DNA of 64,000 bases from G963923955 sp963923955 (GCA_963923955.1 OZ000552.1:1426001-1490000); one strand, 5' to 3'. Shown: positions 43,430 to 53,380, counted from the first letter of the stretch. Translations and numbers: made by a program. Notes: a model not told the origin generated them from the letters alone.

Positions 43430-44833
43430 ATGGCGCAAGGCATCGTAACGGCCGCCTATATCGGCGCGGCCATCCTGTTCATCCTGGCCTTAGGCGGCCT
43501 AAGCCATCAGGAGACCGCCCGCCGCGGCAACCTCTACGGCATGGCGGGCATGGCGATTGCCCTGTTGGCTACGATCTTTGGCGTGGTCGAGGCCAATTAC
43601 GACATCCTCATCGGCGCCATGCTGATCGGCGGGCTGGTCGGTTTTGCGCTGGCGCGCAAGGTGGCCATGACGCAGATGCCGGAGCTGGTCGCCATCCTGC
43701 ACAGCTTGGTGGGCTTGGCCGCGGTGCTGGTCGGTTTTGCCACCTTCATGGACCCGGCGCAACATTTCACCGGCGTTGAGCAGACCATCCATCATGTGGA
43801 GATCTACCTGGGCATCTTGATCGGCGCGGTCACCTTCTCCGGATCCGTGCTCGCCTTCGGCAAATTAAGCGGCAAGATCAGCGGCACGCCGCTGACCCTG
43901 CCGGGTCGGCACTGGCTGAACTTAGGCTTGCTGATCGCGGCCATCTGGGTTGGCAAGTTGTTTCTCGATCAATCGGCTGCCGGATCGGGCATGACGCCGC
44001 TGCTCGTCATGACTGGCCTCGCCCTGCTGTTCGGCATCCACATGGTCATGGCGATTGGCGGGGCGGACATGCCGGTGGTGGTGTCCATGCTGAACAGCTA
44101 CTCCGGCTGGGCGGCCGCCGCCACGGGTTTTATGTTGAGCAATGATCTCTTGATCGTCACCGGCGCACTGGTCGGCAGCAGCGGTGCCATCTTGAGCTAC
44201 ATCATGTGCCGCGCCATGAACCGCCGCTTCCTGGCCGTCATCGCCGGCGGTTTCGGCAGCGGCGGTGGTGGCGGCAGCGCTTCGGTCAATAGTGCAGAGG
44301 CTGGCGAGGTTGTGTCCATTGATGCGGAGGCAACGGCGGCGCTGCTGGCTGCGGCAAAGGAGGTCATGATCATCCCCGGCTATGGCATGGCGGTCGCCCA
44401 GGCACAGCACAGCGTCAATGAAATTACCAAGGCGCTGAAAGGGAAAGGCGTCAAGGTCCGCTTCGGCATCCACCCGGTCGCCGGGCGCATGCCGGGGCAC
44501 ATGAACGTGCTGCTCGCCGAGGCAAAGATTCCCTACGACATCGTCTTTGAGATGGACGAGATCAACGCCGACTTTCCCGCAGTGGACGTATCCATCGTGA
44601 TCGGCGCCAACGACATCGTCAACCCGTCTGCGCAGGATGAACCGGACAGCCCCATCGCCGGCATGCCGGTGCTGGAATGCTGGAGAGGCAAGCTCACCAT
44701 CGTGCTTAAACGCAGCATGGCCGCAGGCTACGCCGGCGTGGATAATCCCCTGTTTTATAAGGAAAACACCCGCATGTTGTTTGGGGATGCGAAGGAGAGT
44801 TTGGATGCGGTGTTGAAAGGTCTTGCGGACTAA
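43430..44833 (+). CDS. pntB: NAD(P) transhydrogenase subunit beta
   Basis: A 467-residue subunit with eight or nine membrane helices and a C-terminal NADP-binding domain (MIIPGYGMAVAQAQHSVNEI, RFGIHPVAGRMPGHMNVLLA, VIGANDIVNP). ATG 43430 follows a weak AAGGAA site; the longer open frame overlaps pntA and is not used. Length is normal. Confidence 0.97.
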   Translation: MAQGIVTAAYIGAAILFILALGGLSHQETARRGNLYGMAGMAIALLATIFGVVEANYDILIGAMLIGGLVGFALARKVAMTQMPELVAILHSLVGLAAVLVGFATFMDPAQHFTGVEQTIHHVEIYLGILIGAVTFSGSVLAFGKLSGKISGTPLTLPGRHWLNLGLLIAAIWVGKLFLDQSAAGSGMTPLLVMTGLALLFGIHMVMAIGGADMPVVVSMLNSYSGWAAAATGFMLSNDLLIVTGALVGSSGAILSYIMCRAMNRRFLAVIAGGFGSGGGGGSASVNSAEAGEVVSIDAEATAALLAAAKEVMIIPGYGMAVAQAQHSVNEITKALKGKGVKVRFGIHPVAGRMPGHMNVLLAEAKIPYDIVFEMDEINADFPAVDVSIVIGANDIVNPSAQDEPDSPIAGMPVLECWRGKLTIVLKRSMAAGYAGVDNPLFYKENTRMLFGDAKESLDAVLKGLAD

Positions 44834-44973
44834 AAGGAATACAAAATACGGAGGACAGGGAACCGGCCCGGCCTTCAAGACGCCCTTTCAAGACGCCGGA
44901 GAAATGCTAAAAAACCTTAACATCGGGCTGATTGTGTATTAGCATTCCATTTGTATAGGCAAGGAGCAAACAA

Positions 44974-45105
44974 ATGACGCAGTTGATTAAAAATATACTC
45001 CGCGACGCAAGCCCCGCCCAATGCCACTTGACTTCCCCGACCCGTGGCTGCAAAGTAGGTGGACAGTTTCCATACAGCCAAATCAATATCAGGAGTTCGC
45101 CATGA
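44974..45105 (+). CDS. 43-residue protein, first of a coupled chain
   Basis: MTQLIKNILRDASPAQCHLT... to INIRSSP. ATG 44974 has AAGGAG at good spacing. Its stop overlaps the next start (ATGA at 45102). No family recognised. The overlap and ribosome sites make translation likely. Confidence 0.5.
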   Translation: MTQLIKNILRDASPAQCHLTSPTRGCKVGGQFPYSQINIRSSP

Positions 45106-45161
45106 CAACCACCAAAGCCCTGCCCTGCCCCCACACGCGCACTTGCGAGGCTACGCCATGA
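45102..45161 (+). CDS. 19-residue coupled peptide
   Basis: MTTTKALPCPHTRTCEATP. ATG 45102 overlaps the upstream stop and has CAGGAG upstream; its own stop overlaps ATG 45158. It may be only a coupling leader for the tail-anchored protein. Confidence 0.45.
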   Translation: MTTTKALPCPHTRTCEATP

Positions 45162-45343
45162 GCGGAACTGCCCTTTACCGCGCTCTGGTATCCGCCGGTG
45201 CCACAACCGATGAGGCGAAGCAAGCCGCCGATGAGATTGATGATATGCGCACCATCTTGCTTGAGTTACGCGCCACCGTGAGGCTGGTTCTTGCGCTGGC
45301 CCTGATTATCCTGCTATTCATTCTAAAATTATCCTTTGCCTAA
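45158..45343 (+). CDS. Tail-anchored coiled-coil protein
   Basis: A 61-residue protein: MSGTALYRALVSAGATTDEA, short coiled coil, then a C-terminal membrane helix (LVLALALIILLFILKLSF). Clear paralogue of 15137-15343 in the phage array. Start overlaps the upstream peptide (ATGA). Confidence 0.75.
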   Translation: MSGTALYRALVSAGATTDEAKQAADEIDDMRTILLELRATVRLVLALALIILLFILKLSFA

Positions 45344-45364
45344 GCCTTTTAGGAAGCCATCCCC

Positions 45365-45566
45365 ATGACGAATGCGTTCTTCAAACGCCATGATTCCGGC
45401 CTCTCCCGTGAACAGGTGGAAGCCATCACCGAATACATTGACCAGGGGGTTGCGACCAAGGCCGACATCGAACGCCTGGAAGGCAGACTCAACAACATCA
45501 CCTGGATGCTCGGTGTCTTAAGTCGCTGGCGTTGCCAGCCTGGTGATGAAAGCCTTCTTCGGCTAG
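45365..45566 (+). pseudogene. Tail-anchored coiled-coil protein, frameshifted
   Basis: MTNAFFKRHDSGLSREQVEA..., with ATKADIERLEGRLNNITWML as in the family. At about 45520 the membrane helix is lost from the frame; the neighbouring frame gives GVASLVMKAFFG and a stop at 45566, which would complete the tail anchor. One-base indel. Confidence 0.6.
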
Positions 45567-45683
45567 ACACCCGAATACTTGACTGCTACAATCCTTTAAG
45601 AAAACTCCATCAATGAGGACAACAACCATGACTACCAATACGCCTACGCCTCGCTTATCCGCCCTGTTCGGCGGCTTATTCAC

Positions 45684-45718
<35 letters not shown>

Positions 45719-45806
45719 AGAAAAAAGTCAATAAAATCAGGTAATTACGGAAACTTTCTCTCTCTTTTTCTAGCTGAACCTGCCTGCTCTCCTCTCTATA
45801 ATTCTT

Positions 45807-45836
45807 CGTCATTCCTGCGCAAGCAGGAATCCAGTC
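45807..45836. repeat. Dispersed element, half copy
   Basis: CGTCATTCCTGCGCAAGCAGG and then AATCCAGTC, a short hairpin version of the dispersed repeat. It lies in the region between the poly-C tract and the autotransporter signal peptide, and does not close that frame. Confidence 0.75.
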
Positions 45837-46810
45837 ATAGGGAAGTACTGAAAACTCTGGCTTCCCGTTGTCACGGGAATGGCGAGGGAGGGCGGGCTGG
45901 TACGCCTCGCTGGGACGCTCTCCTCGTTCACGGCACATTTACCTTCCTCCTCGTCCTAACCCTCACCTTCCCCGCCACGGCCTGGGCGCAGACAGTGCCG
46001 CAGCCTGGCACTCCGCCGCAAGGCCAGCAGGGACAGGGGCAACAGCAAGGGCAGCAGCAGGCACAAGCCCAGGCCCTCACCTATGAGCTGGACTCCGCCA
46101 GCACGGAAGACCCGGCCGGTGGGGCGGGGGATGACACCTTTACCCTGCGGCAAGGGGCAGACCTGACCGGCAACATCACCGGCGGGGATGGCGATGACAC
46201 GCTCAGCGTGTCGCCCACCGTGCGCCGTGCGACCGGCAACATCACCGGCGGGGATGGAGACGATGCCGTGACCTTGGAGGGCAACGCCCAGATGACCGGC
46301 AATATCGATACCGGGGCCGGCACTGACACGGTGACCTTACGCAACACGGCGCAAGTAACCGGCCAAATAGAGTTCGGCGAGGGCGATGCAGTAGCAAACT
46401 TGAGCGACGATGCCGTTGTTACCCGCTTCATCGGCCTGTTCACCGGCGGCGGTTCACTGCAGGTTACCCTGGCAGACAACGCCCGAGTCGGCAGCGGCAC
46501 TCGCGGCAGCGGTATTGCCGTTCAAAACAGGCAGCGCCTGATCCTTACCCTCAATGACAAGGCCACCGTCAACGGCACGATATTAGGCGGCACTATCGGG
46601 AATATCATCACCCTGAACGACGATGCGAAACTCACCAGCGGCAACATCATCACCGGCGCTGGCAAAAATCAAATCACCCTGAATGATCGCGCCCGGGTCA
46701 GCGGCAACCTCTCCCTTAGTAGGGGCGATGACCACATCCGTCTGAACGATAGTGCACGCATCAATTCTCTGTACAGCGATGACAGCAACACCCACCTGGA
46801 CTACAGCGGC

Positions 46811-46840
46811 CTGTCCGACCACTCGCAGAGTGGGTCGGGC
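46811..46840. repeat. Coding palindrome type 1, copy a
   Basis: CTGTCCGACCACTCGCAGAG and TGGGTCGGGC: an imperfect palindrome inside the passenger, read as LSDHSQSGSG. It is in frame. Confidence 0.8.
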
Positions 46841-47478
46841 TACGGCAGCGCCGTTTCCGTTACCCTCTCTGGCAGCGATGAAGAGGGTTTCCAAGCCACG
46901 AGTGCCACTGGCATCACCGGCCAACTTCGGGGCAGCGCCTTCTCTGGCATTGACCGCCTGAGCGGCAGTAGCAAGGCCGACCATAGAGACACCTTGAGCG
47001 GCTATGACACGGCCGCCACCTGGACGCTGAATGCCGCCCCGGCCTTGTCCACCTATGCCGTCGAAGGCACCAACCCCACCACCAACGCCGCCGAGACCTA
47101 CACGCTAGAGTTCAGCGCCTTTGAAAACCTCACGGGCGGCAGTGCCGCAGATGCCTTCAGCTTATCCAGCGCCTTCACCGCCAACTTAAGCGGTGGCGAT
47201 GGCGATGACACCTTCACCTTCTCCAATGGGGCTAACTTAACCGGCGACTTGGATGGCGGCGATGGCGATGACGGCTTCCTCTTCACCGGCAACGCCCAGG
47301 TGACCGGCACCATCAGCAGCGGGGCGGGCGATGATACGGTCACGCTTTCCGACAGTGCCTTTGTCGGGGGCATTGTGGATGGCGGCGAGGCCGACGCCAA
47401 TACCTTGGACGTGACCAACCTGCTGGCCAGTGCCAACGTCGGCGTCATCCGCTACCGCAACTTTGAGACCTTGACCGG

Positions 47479-47512
47479 CCTGCCCGACCACTCGCAGAGT
47501 GGGTCGGGCAGG
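47479..47512. repeat. Coding palindrome type 1, copy b
   Basis: CCTGCCCGACCACTCGCAGA and GTGGGTCGGGCAGG. Near-perfect palindrome read as LPDHSQSGSGR, in frame. Confidence 0.85.
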
Positions 47513-47712
47513 CCCAATGCGCGCACCGAAGATGCAGATGCAGCCCCGCCACCACCACCACCACCGCCCGTTGTTGATCCGAATGCGGGTGCCGGTGGGC
47601 AGCAGGGCGGCCAGCAAGGCCAGGGCGCAGGCCAACAAGGCCAAGGCGCAGGCCAACAGGGCGGCCAAGCCCCCGGCCCGGATGCGGGTAGCGGCCAAGG
47701 CGGCGGTCAACC

Positions 47713-47745
47713 AGACCCGACCCACTCTGCGAGTGGTCGGGCAGG
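47713..47745. repeat. Coding palindrome type 1, copy c (inverted)
   Basis: The reverse complement of copy b, AGACCCGACCCACTCTGCGA and GTGGTCGGGCAGG, read as DPTHSASGRA, in frame. The same element in both orientations shows it is a mobile-like unit, not a protein repeat. Confidence 0.85.
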
Positions 47746-47794
47746 CCCCGACCCAGATGGGGATGGCGATGCGGACGCCGGCGGCGATAGCGGC

Positions 47795-48150
47795 ACAGAC
47801 ACCGATACCGGAACCGACACGGAAACCGATACCGGCACAGACACCGATACCGGAATGGACGCGGATACCGGCACAGACACGGATACCGGAACGGATACCG
47901 ATACTGACGCGGGAACGGATACGGATACTGGAACCGACACGGATACTGACACCGACACGGATACCGGAACAGATACGGGAACGGATACTGGAACCGATAC
48001 GGACACAGACACCGATACCGGCACGGATACGGACGCGGGAACGGATACGGATACTGGAACCGACACGGATACTGACACCGACACGGATACCGGAACAGAT
48101 ACGGGAACGGATACCGGAACCGATACGGACACCGACACCGATACCGGTAC
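47795..48150 (+). repeat. Asp-Thr repeat region of the passenger
   Basis: Six-base GA(C/T)AC(C/G/A) periodicity encodes a long Thr-Asp-Thr-Gly/Ala-Thr-Asp tract. A higher-order unit of about 126 bases is repeated (about 47911 and 48037). Likely a length-variable stalk. Confidence 0.9.
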
Positions 48151-48498
48151 GACTGCCCCCTCTGTAGCCCCCGTCCCCCCAACTCCGGTCACCCTCAGCG
48201 CCCAGCCTGTGGCCAATGACCCCACCCGCTTAGTGCTTACCCTGCCCGATACGGATGGTACGACCCGCCTCGTGACCCTGGATAGAGGCGCTGAGAGCGC
48301 CCAATCCACCGCCATGGGCGTCTTAAGCAGTGCGGTGCATAACGTGGTCAACCAGCGCTTGACCGGTGGCCTGCGTGGCAATCCTTCTGGACAAGGCAAT
48401 CGTGGCACCCGTCGTAGCCAGCGCCGTCCCATCCAGGTGGCCGCCGGGGAACTCTTGCCTGGCTTACTCGCTGTTGACCCCCGTCCCTTCATCTGGGG

Positions 48499-48524
48499 CG
48501 ACCCCGCATCAGGTGCGGGGCAAG
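48499..48524. repeat. Coding palindrome type 2, copy a
   Basis: Hairpin CCCCGCA/TGCGGGG read as WGDPASGAGQG in the linker before the barrel domain; in frame. Confidence 0.65.
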
Positions 48525-48591
48525 GTTCGCGGCTGACCGAAGACGTGGCCAAGATGGCGGCGTCGCTGCCCATTCTCAGGACTATCGGGGC

Positions 48592-48619
48592 GTGGCCCCC
48601 TGCTTTCGCAGGGGCAGGC
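48592..48619. repeat. Palindrome type 2, copy b, at a frame break
   Basis: GCCCCCTGC-TTTC-GCAGGGGC hairpin. Before it the frame encodes the linker; after it the barrel continues in another frame (FSLEQVFATNAIAGVLFGYA). Insertion or imprecise excision here would explain the frame change. Confidence 0.7.
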
Positions 48620-49006
48620 TTTTAGCCTAGAACAAGTCTTTGCTACTAACGCCATTGCTGGGGTGCTCTTTGGCTATGCCCATGCCGACCTGGTCAGTAG
48701 TGGTAAAAACACCCAGATAGAGACCGATAGCCTCTTTCTCGGGCTCTATGGCCAAGACACCTGGCAGGGCATAGACATTGGCCTTAGTCTTAATCTGGGC
48801 TACGAAGACCACGACAGCAGTAGGGCGCTCATTAACCAAGGCCAGGCGCAAGTGGCAGAGGGCAGCTACAGCAGCCTCTTTCTTAGTCCGTCCTTACGAC
48901 TGAGCCATAGGGCAGTACTCAGTGAGCATTGGGAACTGCGCCCGGCCGCCAGTGTGAGCTATACGCAAGGCTGGTATAAGGGCTATACCGAGCGGGGGGC
49001 AGAGGG

Positions 49007-49037
49007 CCTGTCCGACCACGCTGCGAGTGGTCGGGTG
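49007..49037. repeat. Coding palindrome type 1, copy d
   Basis: CCTGTCCGACCACGCTGCGA and GTGGTCGGGTG, read as LSDHAASGRV in the barrel domain, in frame. Confidence 0.75.
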
Positions 49038-49060
49038 AACTTGACCCAAAACAAACGTGA

Positions 49061-49087
49061 GGGCCTGCCCCCGCGCAAGCGGGGGAA
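49061..49087. repeat. Palindrome type 2, copy c, at a frame break
   Basis: CCTGCCCCCGC-GCAA-GCGGGGG hairpin. The barrel resumes in another frame after it (KSWNTRLELALAWLLEDNGE). Confidence 0.7.
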
Positions 49088-49398
49088 AGAGCTGGAACAC
49101 CCGCTTGGAACTGGCGCTGGCCTGGCTCTTGGAAGACAATGGCGAGGTCGTCTTCCGAAGTGGCCTAGACAGCCGTTTCACCGACCATGAGAATGCAGGT
49201 TTTTCTCTTGCCGGTGCCAACTTCCGTATCAGCACGGATGATGACAGCAGCGTGCACAATGCCTATCTAGGCGCCGCCCTGCGCTATCGGCTAGATGAAC
49301 GCCTGCATGTAGAGGCCGAGCTGGAATACAGCCATGATAGGGGAGAAGTAAGCGAACGTGCCTTGAGTGGGCGTGTGCTGGTGGGGGTTGAGTTTTAG

Positions 49399-49771
49399 GG
49401 GGGCAAGACTTTTGATTGGTGGGAAATTGTCTCAAGGGTTGCTGAGTGCTGAGTTATTAGTTATGTGTTTTGAGTTCTTGGCAGGGAGAGTTCTAAACAC
49501 AAACCACCACCCAAATACCCAGAACCCGTCATTCCTGGCCTGATCAGGAATCCATGCAGCGCCCTTTAGATCAAAGCCAAAAGGGAAGAGGGGCAATAGC
49601 GGAGAGCGGGTGAGGGATATATGTTGTTTGACTGGATTCCTGCCCCTGCTCGCAGGCAGGGGTGAGGTTCTTACGCGAGAATAGATCCGGCATGACAAGA
49701 TAAAAATTGCATGCAGTGCGAGGGGATTACGCTCTTTCTCTTGTTCTCTTTCAATGCAAAAGCAACAGCCC
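49399..49771. other. Intergenic region with dispersed repeat
   Basis: No gene supported. Contains the copy at 49527-49696. Confidence 0.7.
49527..49696. repeat. Dispersed MITE-like element, copy 3
   Basis: Starts CGTCATTCCTGGCCTGATCA and GGAATCCATG; inner GGATTCCTGCCCCTGCTCGC; right end ATCCGGCATGAC, more diverged than in the other copies. Confidence 0.65.
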
Positions 49772-50005
49772 CTAGCTGAACACCTTCCAAAGTATGGACA
49801 GCATCATCGGCAGCATCGCCATAGTAAAGGCCAGGTTAAAGCCAATCATCCAGTTATGCAGCCGCAGGATGGCCTTGATTTCATTTATATCCGCCTTGGT
49901 CGCCGTGGCATCAAGGGCGAGCGCCTCCGCCGCCCGGCGCGCCTTGTCTTTGGCCACGCCCGCATCAAGGAAGGCTTCATATACCTCGGAGATCATCGTT
50001 GCCAT
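49772..50005 (-). CDS. Tail-anchored coiled-coil protein (DUF1640-like)
   Basis: A 77-residue protein from ATG 50005: MATMISEVYEAFLDAGVAKD, ATKADI, then a membrane helix whose end (NLAFTMAMLPMMLSILWKVF) is close to the phage A protein (NLTLSFALLPMIFTILWKLF). It sits after serS, far from any rep gene. Confidence 0.75.
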   Translation of the reverse strand: MATMISEVYEAFLDAGVAKDKARRAAEALALDATATKADINEIKAILRLHNWMIGFNLAFTMAMLPMMLSILWKVFS

Positions 50006-50118
50006 TGTGCTTGACTCTTCAACATAACACCAAACCAGCATGATACAGAAAACAAGGAACGGATGACAAGCGAAAGATGCGGCCGCGCAGGCCGCGCTAT
50101 TTCCTGGGTTACCCAAAC

Positions 50119-51405
50119 TCAATCCGAAGCCGCCGTCTCAATCCATTCCAGCCCGCCCATGTATGGGCGCAAGGCCTCAGGCACTTGTATGCGTCCCCGT
50201 TCATCCTGATAATTTTCCATCACCGCGATCAAGGCGCGGCCGGCGGCCAGACCGGAGCCATTCAGGGTATGCAACAGTTCTGGCTTGGCCGTGTCAGGAT
50301 TGCGCCAGCGCGCCTGCATGCGCCGCGCCTGGAAGGCTTCAAAGTTGCTGCATGAGGAAATCTCGCGCCAAGCCTGCTGGCCGGGCAGCCAAACTTCCAG
50401 ATCGTAAGTCTTGGCGGCGGCAAAACCCAGGTCGCCGGCGCACAAGTGCATCACGCGATACGGCAGCCGCAGCCGCTGCAAAATGCTCTCCGCATGGCCG
50501 GTTAATTCTTCCAGCAGCGCATAGGAATCCGCCGGCCGGGTTAGTTGCACCAACTCAACCTTCTCAAACTGATGCTGGCGGATCATGCCGCGGGTATCCT
50601 TGCCGTGGGCGCCGGCCTCGCTGCGAAAACACGGCGAATGGCAGACAAAGCGCAACGGCAGGCGCGCCGCATCAATAATCGCATCGCGGGCGATGTTGGT
50701 CACCGGCACCTCCGCCGTGGGGATCAGGTACAAGCCCTGCTTTTCGATATAGAACTGATCGCCGGCAAACTTGGGCAACTGCCCGGTGCCGAAGAGACTG
50801 GCCGGATTGACCAGGTAAGGCACATTCACTTCCGTATAGCCGTGTTCCTCCGTATGCGTGTCCAGCATGAACTGGATCAGCGCCCGGTGCAGGCGCGCCA
50901 AGCCGCCCTGCATCAGCACGAAACGCGAGCCGGCGATCTTGGTGGCGCCGGCAAAATCCAGCAGCCTGCTGCCCTCGCCCAAGGCCACATGATCGCGCGG
51001 CGGAAAGGCAAACGAAGGCGGCTCGCCCCATTGCCGCAACAGCACGTTATCTGCCTCGCCCTCGCCCGCCGGCACGGATTCATGCGGCAGGTTGGGCAGG
51101 CCGCGCAGGACTTCATCCAGCCCTTGCTGTACCTGCGCCAACTCTTCGGCGCTGGCCTTGAGCGCTGCGCCCAGATCGGCCACCTCATCAAGCAAGGGTT
51201 GCACATCCTCGCCTGCGGCCTTCTTTTGGCCGATGCGCTTGGCGCTGCGGTTGCGCTGCGCCTGCAATGCTTGAGTGCGCTGCTGTAGTTCCTTGCGCTG
51301 CTGCTCCAGCGCCTGCAAGGCGGCCGTGTCCAGCGTAAAACCGCGCCGGGCCAGCCCGGCCTCAACCGCCTGCAACTGCCGCCTGATGAGTTGTTGATCC
51401 AGCAT
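50119..51405 (-). CDS. serS: Seryl-tRNA synthetase
   Basis: A 428-residue class II synthetase charging tRNA-Ser and tRNA-Sec. The N-terminal coiled-coil arm (LEQQRKELQQRTQALQAQRN) is followed by the catalytic domain with motif 2 (FRSEAGAHGKDTRGMIRQHQ) and motif 3 (NGSGLAAGRALIAVMENYQ). ATG 51405 begins MLDQQLIRRQ. crcB ends 11 bases upstream. Confidence 0.98.
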   Translation of the reverse strand: MLDQQLIRRQLQAVEAGLARRGFTLDTAALQALEQQRKELQQRTQALQAQRNRSAKRIGQKKAAGEDVQPLLDEVADLGAALKASAEELAQVQQGLDEVLRGLPNLPHESVPAGEGEADNVLLRQWGEPPSFAFPPRDHVALGEGSRLLDFAGATKIAGSRFVLMQGGLARLHRALIQFMLDTHTEEHGYTEVNVPYLVNPASLFGTGQLPKFAGDQFYIEKQGLYLIPTAEVPVTNIARDAIIDAARLPLRFVCHSPCFRSEAGAHGKDTRGMIRQHQFEKVELVQLTRPADSYALLEELTGHAESILQRLRLPYRVMHLCAGDLGFAAAKTYDLEVWLPGQQAWREISSCSNFEAFQARRMQARWRNPDTAKPELLHTLNGSGLAAGRALIAVMENYQDERGRIQVPEALRPYMGGLEWIETAASD

Positions 51406-51416
51406 GCGCCGTCCGC

Positions 51417-51791
51417 TTACAACTGCCTGCCGAGGAGAAGCCCACCCCAGCAGGCCAGCAGGCACAGGGCGAGGCTGGCCAGCGTGTTCAGCACGGCCTT
51501 GGTGTATTCGCCGCCTTCGATCAAGGCCAGCGTCTCGACGGAGAAGGTCGAGAAGGTGGTGAATGCGCCCAGCAGCCCGACCAGCAGGCCCAGCCGCCAG
51601 TACGCCGGCAGCGCCGCCTTGCTCATCAACACCACGATGAGCAGGCCGGCCAGGAACGAGCCGAGGATGTTGACCAGCAAGGTGCCGTAAGGAAAGCCGC
51701 GCTCGAAGGCCAGATAGGCCCACTCGGAGAGATAAAAGCGCAACAGGGCGCCGGCCGCGCCGCCGATGGCTATGCAGAATATGTTCAGCAT
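51417..51791 (-). CDS. crcB: Fluoride channel CrcB/Fluc
   Basis: A 124-residue protein with four helices that works as an antiparallel dimer and exports fluoride. Typical motifs: GGAAGALLRFYLSEW, GTLLVNILGSFLAGLL and GLLGAFTTFSTFSVET. No fluoride riboswitch was recognised upstream; the upstream gap carries a dispersed repeat. Confidence 0.95.
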   Translation of the reverse strand: MLNIFCIAIGGAAGALLRFYLSEWAYLAFERGFPYGTLLVNILGSFLAGLLIVVLMSKAALPAYWRLGLLVGLLGAFTTFSTFSVETLALIEGGEYTKAVLNTLASLALCLLACWGGLLLGRQL

Positions 51792-52057
51792 TTTGCTTGT
51801 TTGTCGGTTGTTTTATGGTTGGCGGCTCTGTCGCTGGTCATTTTATCTTAAGCGCAGGATTGTGGAAATTGGCTTAGGCGCAAGCGATGTAGCGGATGGG
51901 CCGTCATTCCTGGCTTGATCAGGAATCCATGAAACACCCCGCCAGCAACCAGATAGATTCCTGCCCCCGTTTCCACGGGGACAAGCTTCCGCAGGAATGA
52001 CGAAGGCACATACCGCCTCTTTCCACTCTCGGCCACCAGCCCCGCCGCCGGGCTTGT
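51792..52057. other. Intergenic region with dispersed repeat
   Basis: Holds the element at 51902-52001 between rarA and crcB; nothing else recognised. Confidence 0.7.
51902..52001. repeat. Dispersed MITE-like element, copy 4
   Basis: CGTCATTCCTGGCTTGATCA and GGAATCCATG at the left, inner GATTCCTGCCCCCGTTTCCA, right end CTTCCGCAGGAATGACG. The outer ends CGTCATTCCTG and CAGGAATGACG are perfect inverted repeats. Best-preserved copy. Confidence 0.85.
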
Positions 52058-53380
52058 TTATTTTTTACTGTCAGCATCAAGCTCCCTCAGCCTGCGTAAT
52101 TTCTCCGCGATCTGTATCTCCAGGCCACGCTGGACGGGATGATAATATCGCCGCTCGGCCAACGCATCCGGGAAATAATTCTCGCCCGCCGCATAGCCTT
52201 CCGCCTCATCGTGGGCGTAGCGATAGCCCTTGCCGTGGCCCAGCTCGGCCATCAGCGCGGTCGGCGCATTCCGCAAGCGCTCCGGCACGGGCAGCGAGCC
52301 GGCAGCGCGGGCATCCCGCATGGCCGCCTGATGCGCCTTATAGACCGCATTGCTCTTCGGCGCGCAGGCCAGATAGACCACGGCCTGGGCGATGGACAAT
52401 TCCCCTTCCGGCGAGCCTAAGCGCTCCTGCGTCTCCCAGGCATCCAGCGCCATGCGCAGGGCGCGCGGGTCGGCATTGCCGATGTCCTCCGAGGCCATGC
52501 GCACCACGCGGCGGGCGATGTACAAGGGATCGCAGCCGCCATCGAGCATCCGGGCAAACCAGTACAGCGCCGCATCGGGCGCCGAGCCACGCACGGATTT
52601 ATGCAGGGCGGAGATCTGCTCGTAAAACGCATCGCCGCCCTTGTCAAAGCGCCGCAGCGCTGCCCCGGCGAGAATATTATCAAGCAGCGCATCCGTGATC
52701 GCCCCGTCTTCACAGACATCGGCGGCGATCTCCAGCAGGTTCAGGGCGCGGCGCGCATCGCCATCGGCCACCGACGCCAGCCGCCGCTTCGCCGCTGCCG
52801 AGAGCGTAAGCCCGGCGCGACCCAAGCCGCGCTCGGAGTCCAACAGCGCCTGTTCAATGATGCGCCGCAGCGCTGCCTCATCCAGCGCTTTTAACACATA
52901 CACCCGCAGGCGCGAGAGCAGGGCGTTGTTCAACTCAAAAGACGGATTCTCGGTGGTGGCGCCGATGAAGGTCAGTGTACCGTCCTCCACGAAGGGCAAA
53001 AAGGCATCCTGCTGCGCCTTGTTAAAGCGATGCGCCTCGTCCACGAATAGCACCGTGTCTTTTTTATAGACCGCCCGGTAGTCGTGCGCCCGGTCAATGG
53101 CCGTGCGTATGTCTTTCACGCCGGCCAACACAGCCGAGACGGTCAAAAACTGCGCCTCGCAGGTGGCGGCAATAATCTGCGCCAGAGTGGTCTTGCCGGT
53201 GCCGGGCGGGCCCCATAGCACCATTGAGTGCAGTTGGCCGGATTCGATCGCTGTCCGCAAGGGCTTGTCGGGGCTTAGCAGGTGTTCTTGGCCGCAGTAA
53301 TCGGCGAGATTCGTCGGGCGCATACGATCCGCCAGCGGGCGGTGGTCGGCGGCCTGCCTGACCGGGGCGGCCTGTTTCAT
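52058..53380 (-). CDS. rarA: Replication-associated recombination ATPase RarA (MgsA)
   Basis: A 440-residue AAA+ ATPase of the clamp-loader clade, acting at stalled replication forks. Walker A GPPGTGKTT, Walker B VLFVDEAHRFN and sensor 1 FIGATTENPSFELNNALLSR are present, with the C-terminal MgsA tetramerisation domain. Its start overlaps the lolA stop (ATGA), as in the common ftsK-lolA-rarA order. Confidence 0.97.
   Translation of the reverse strand: MKQAAPVRQAADHRPLADRMRPTNLADYCGQEHLLSPDKPLRTAIESGQLHSMVLWGPPGTGKTTLAQIIAATCEAQFLTVSAVLAGVKDIRTAIDRAHDYRAVYKKDTVLFVDEAHRFNKAQQDAFLPFVEDGTLTFIGATTENPSFELNNALLSRLRVYVLKALDEAALRRIIEQALLDSERGLGRAGLTLSAAAKRRLASVADGDARRALNLLEIAADVCEDGAITDALLDNILAGAALRRFDKGGDAFYEQISALHKSVRGSAPDAALYWFARMLDGGCDPLYIARRVVRMASEDIGNADPRALRMALDAWETQERLGSPEGELSIAQAVVYLACAPKSNAVYKAHQAAMRDARAAGSLPVPERLRNAPTALMAELGHGKGYRYAHDEAEGYAAGENYFPDALAERRYYHPVQRGLEIQIAEKLRRLRELDADSKK

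Noticed and set aside
47445..48573. Long minus-strand frames opposite the Asp-Thr repeat
   Set aside because: Low-complexity shadows of the repeat (Arg-Tyr or Val-Ser runs), not genes.
51792..51900. Fluoride riboswitch upstream of crcB
   Set aside because: I could not find the conserved core or pseudoknot pairing by eye; the gap holds a dispersed repeat.
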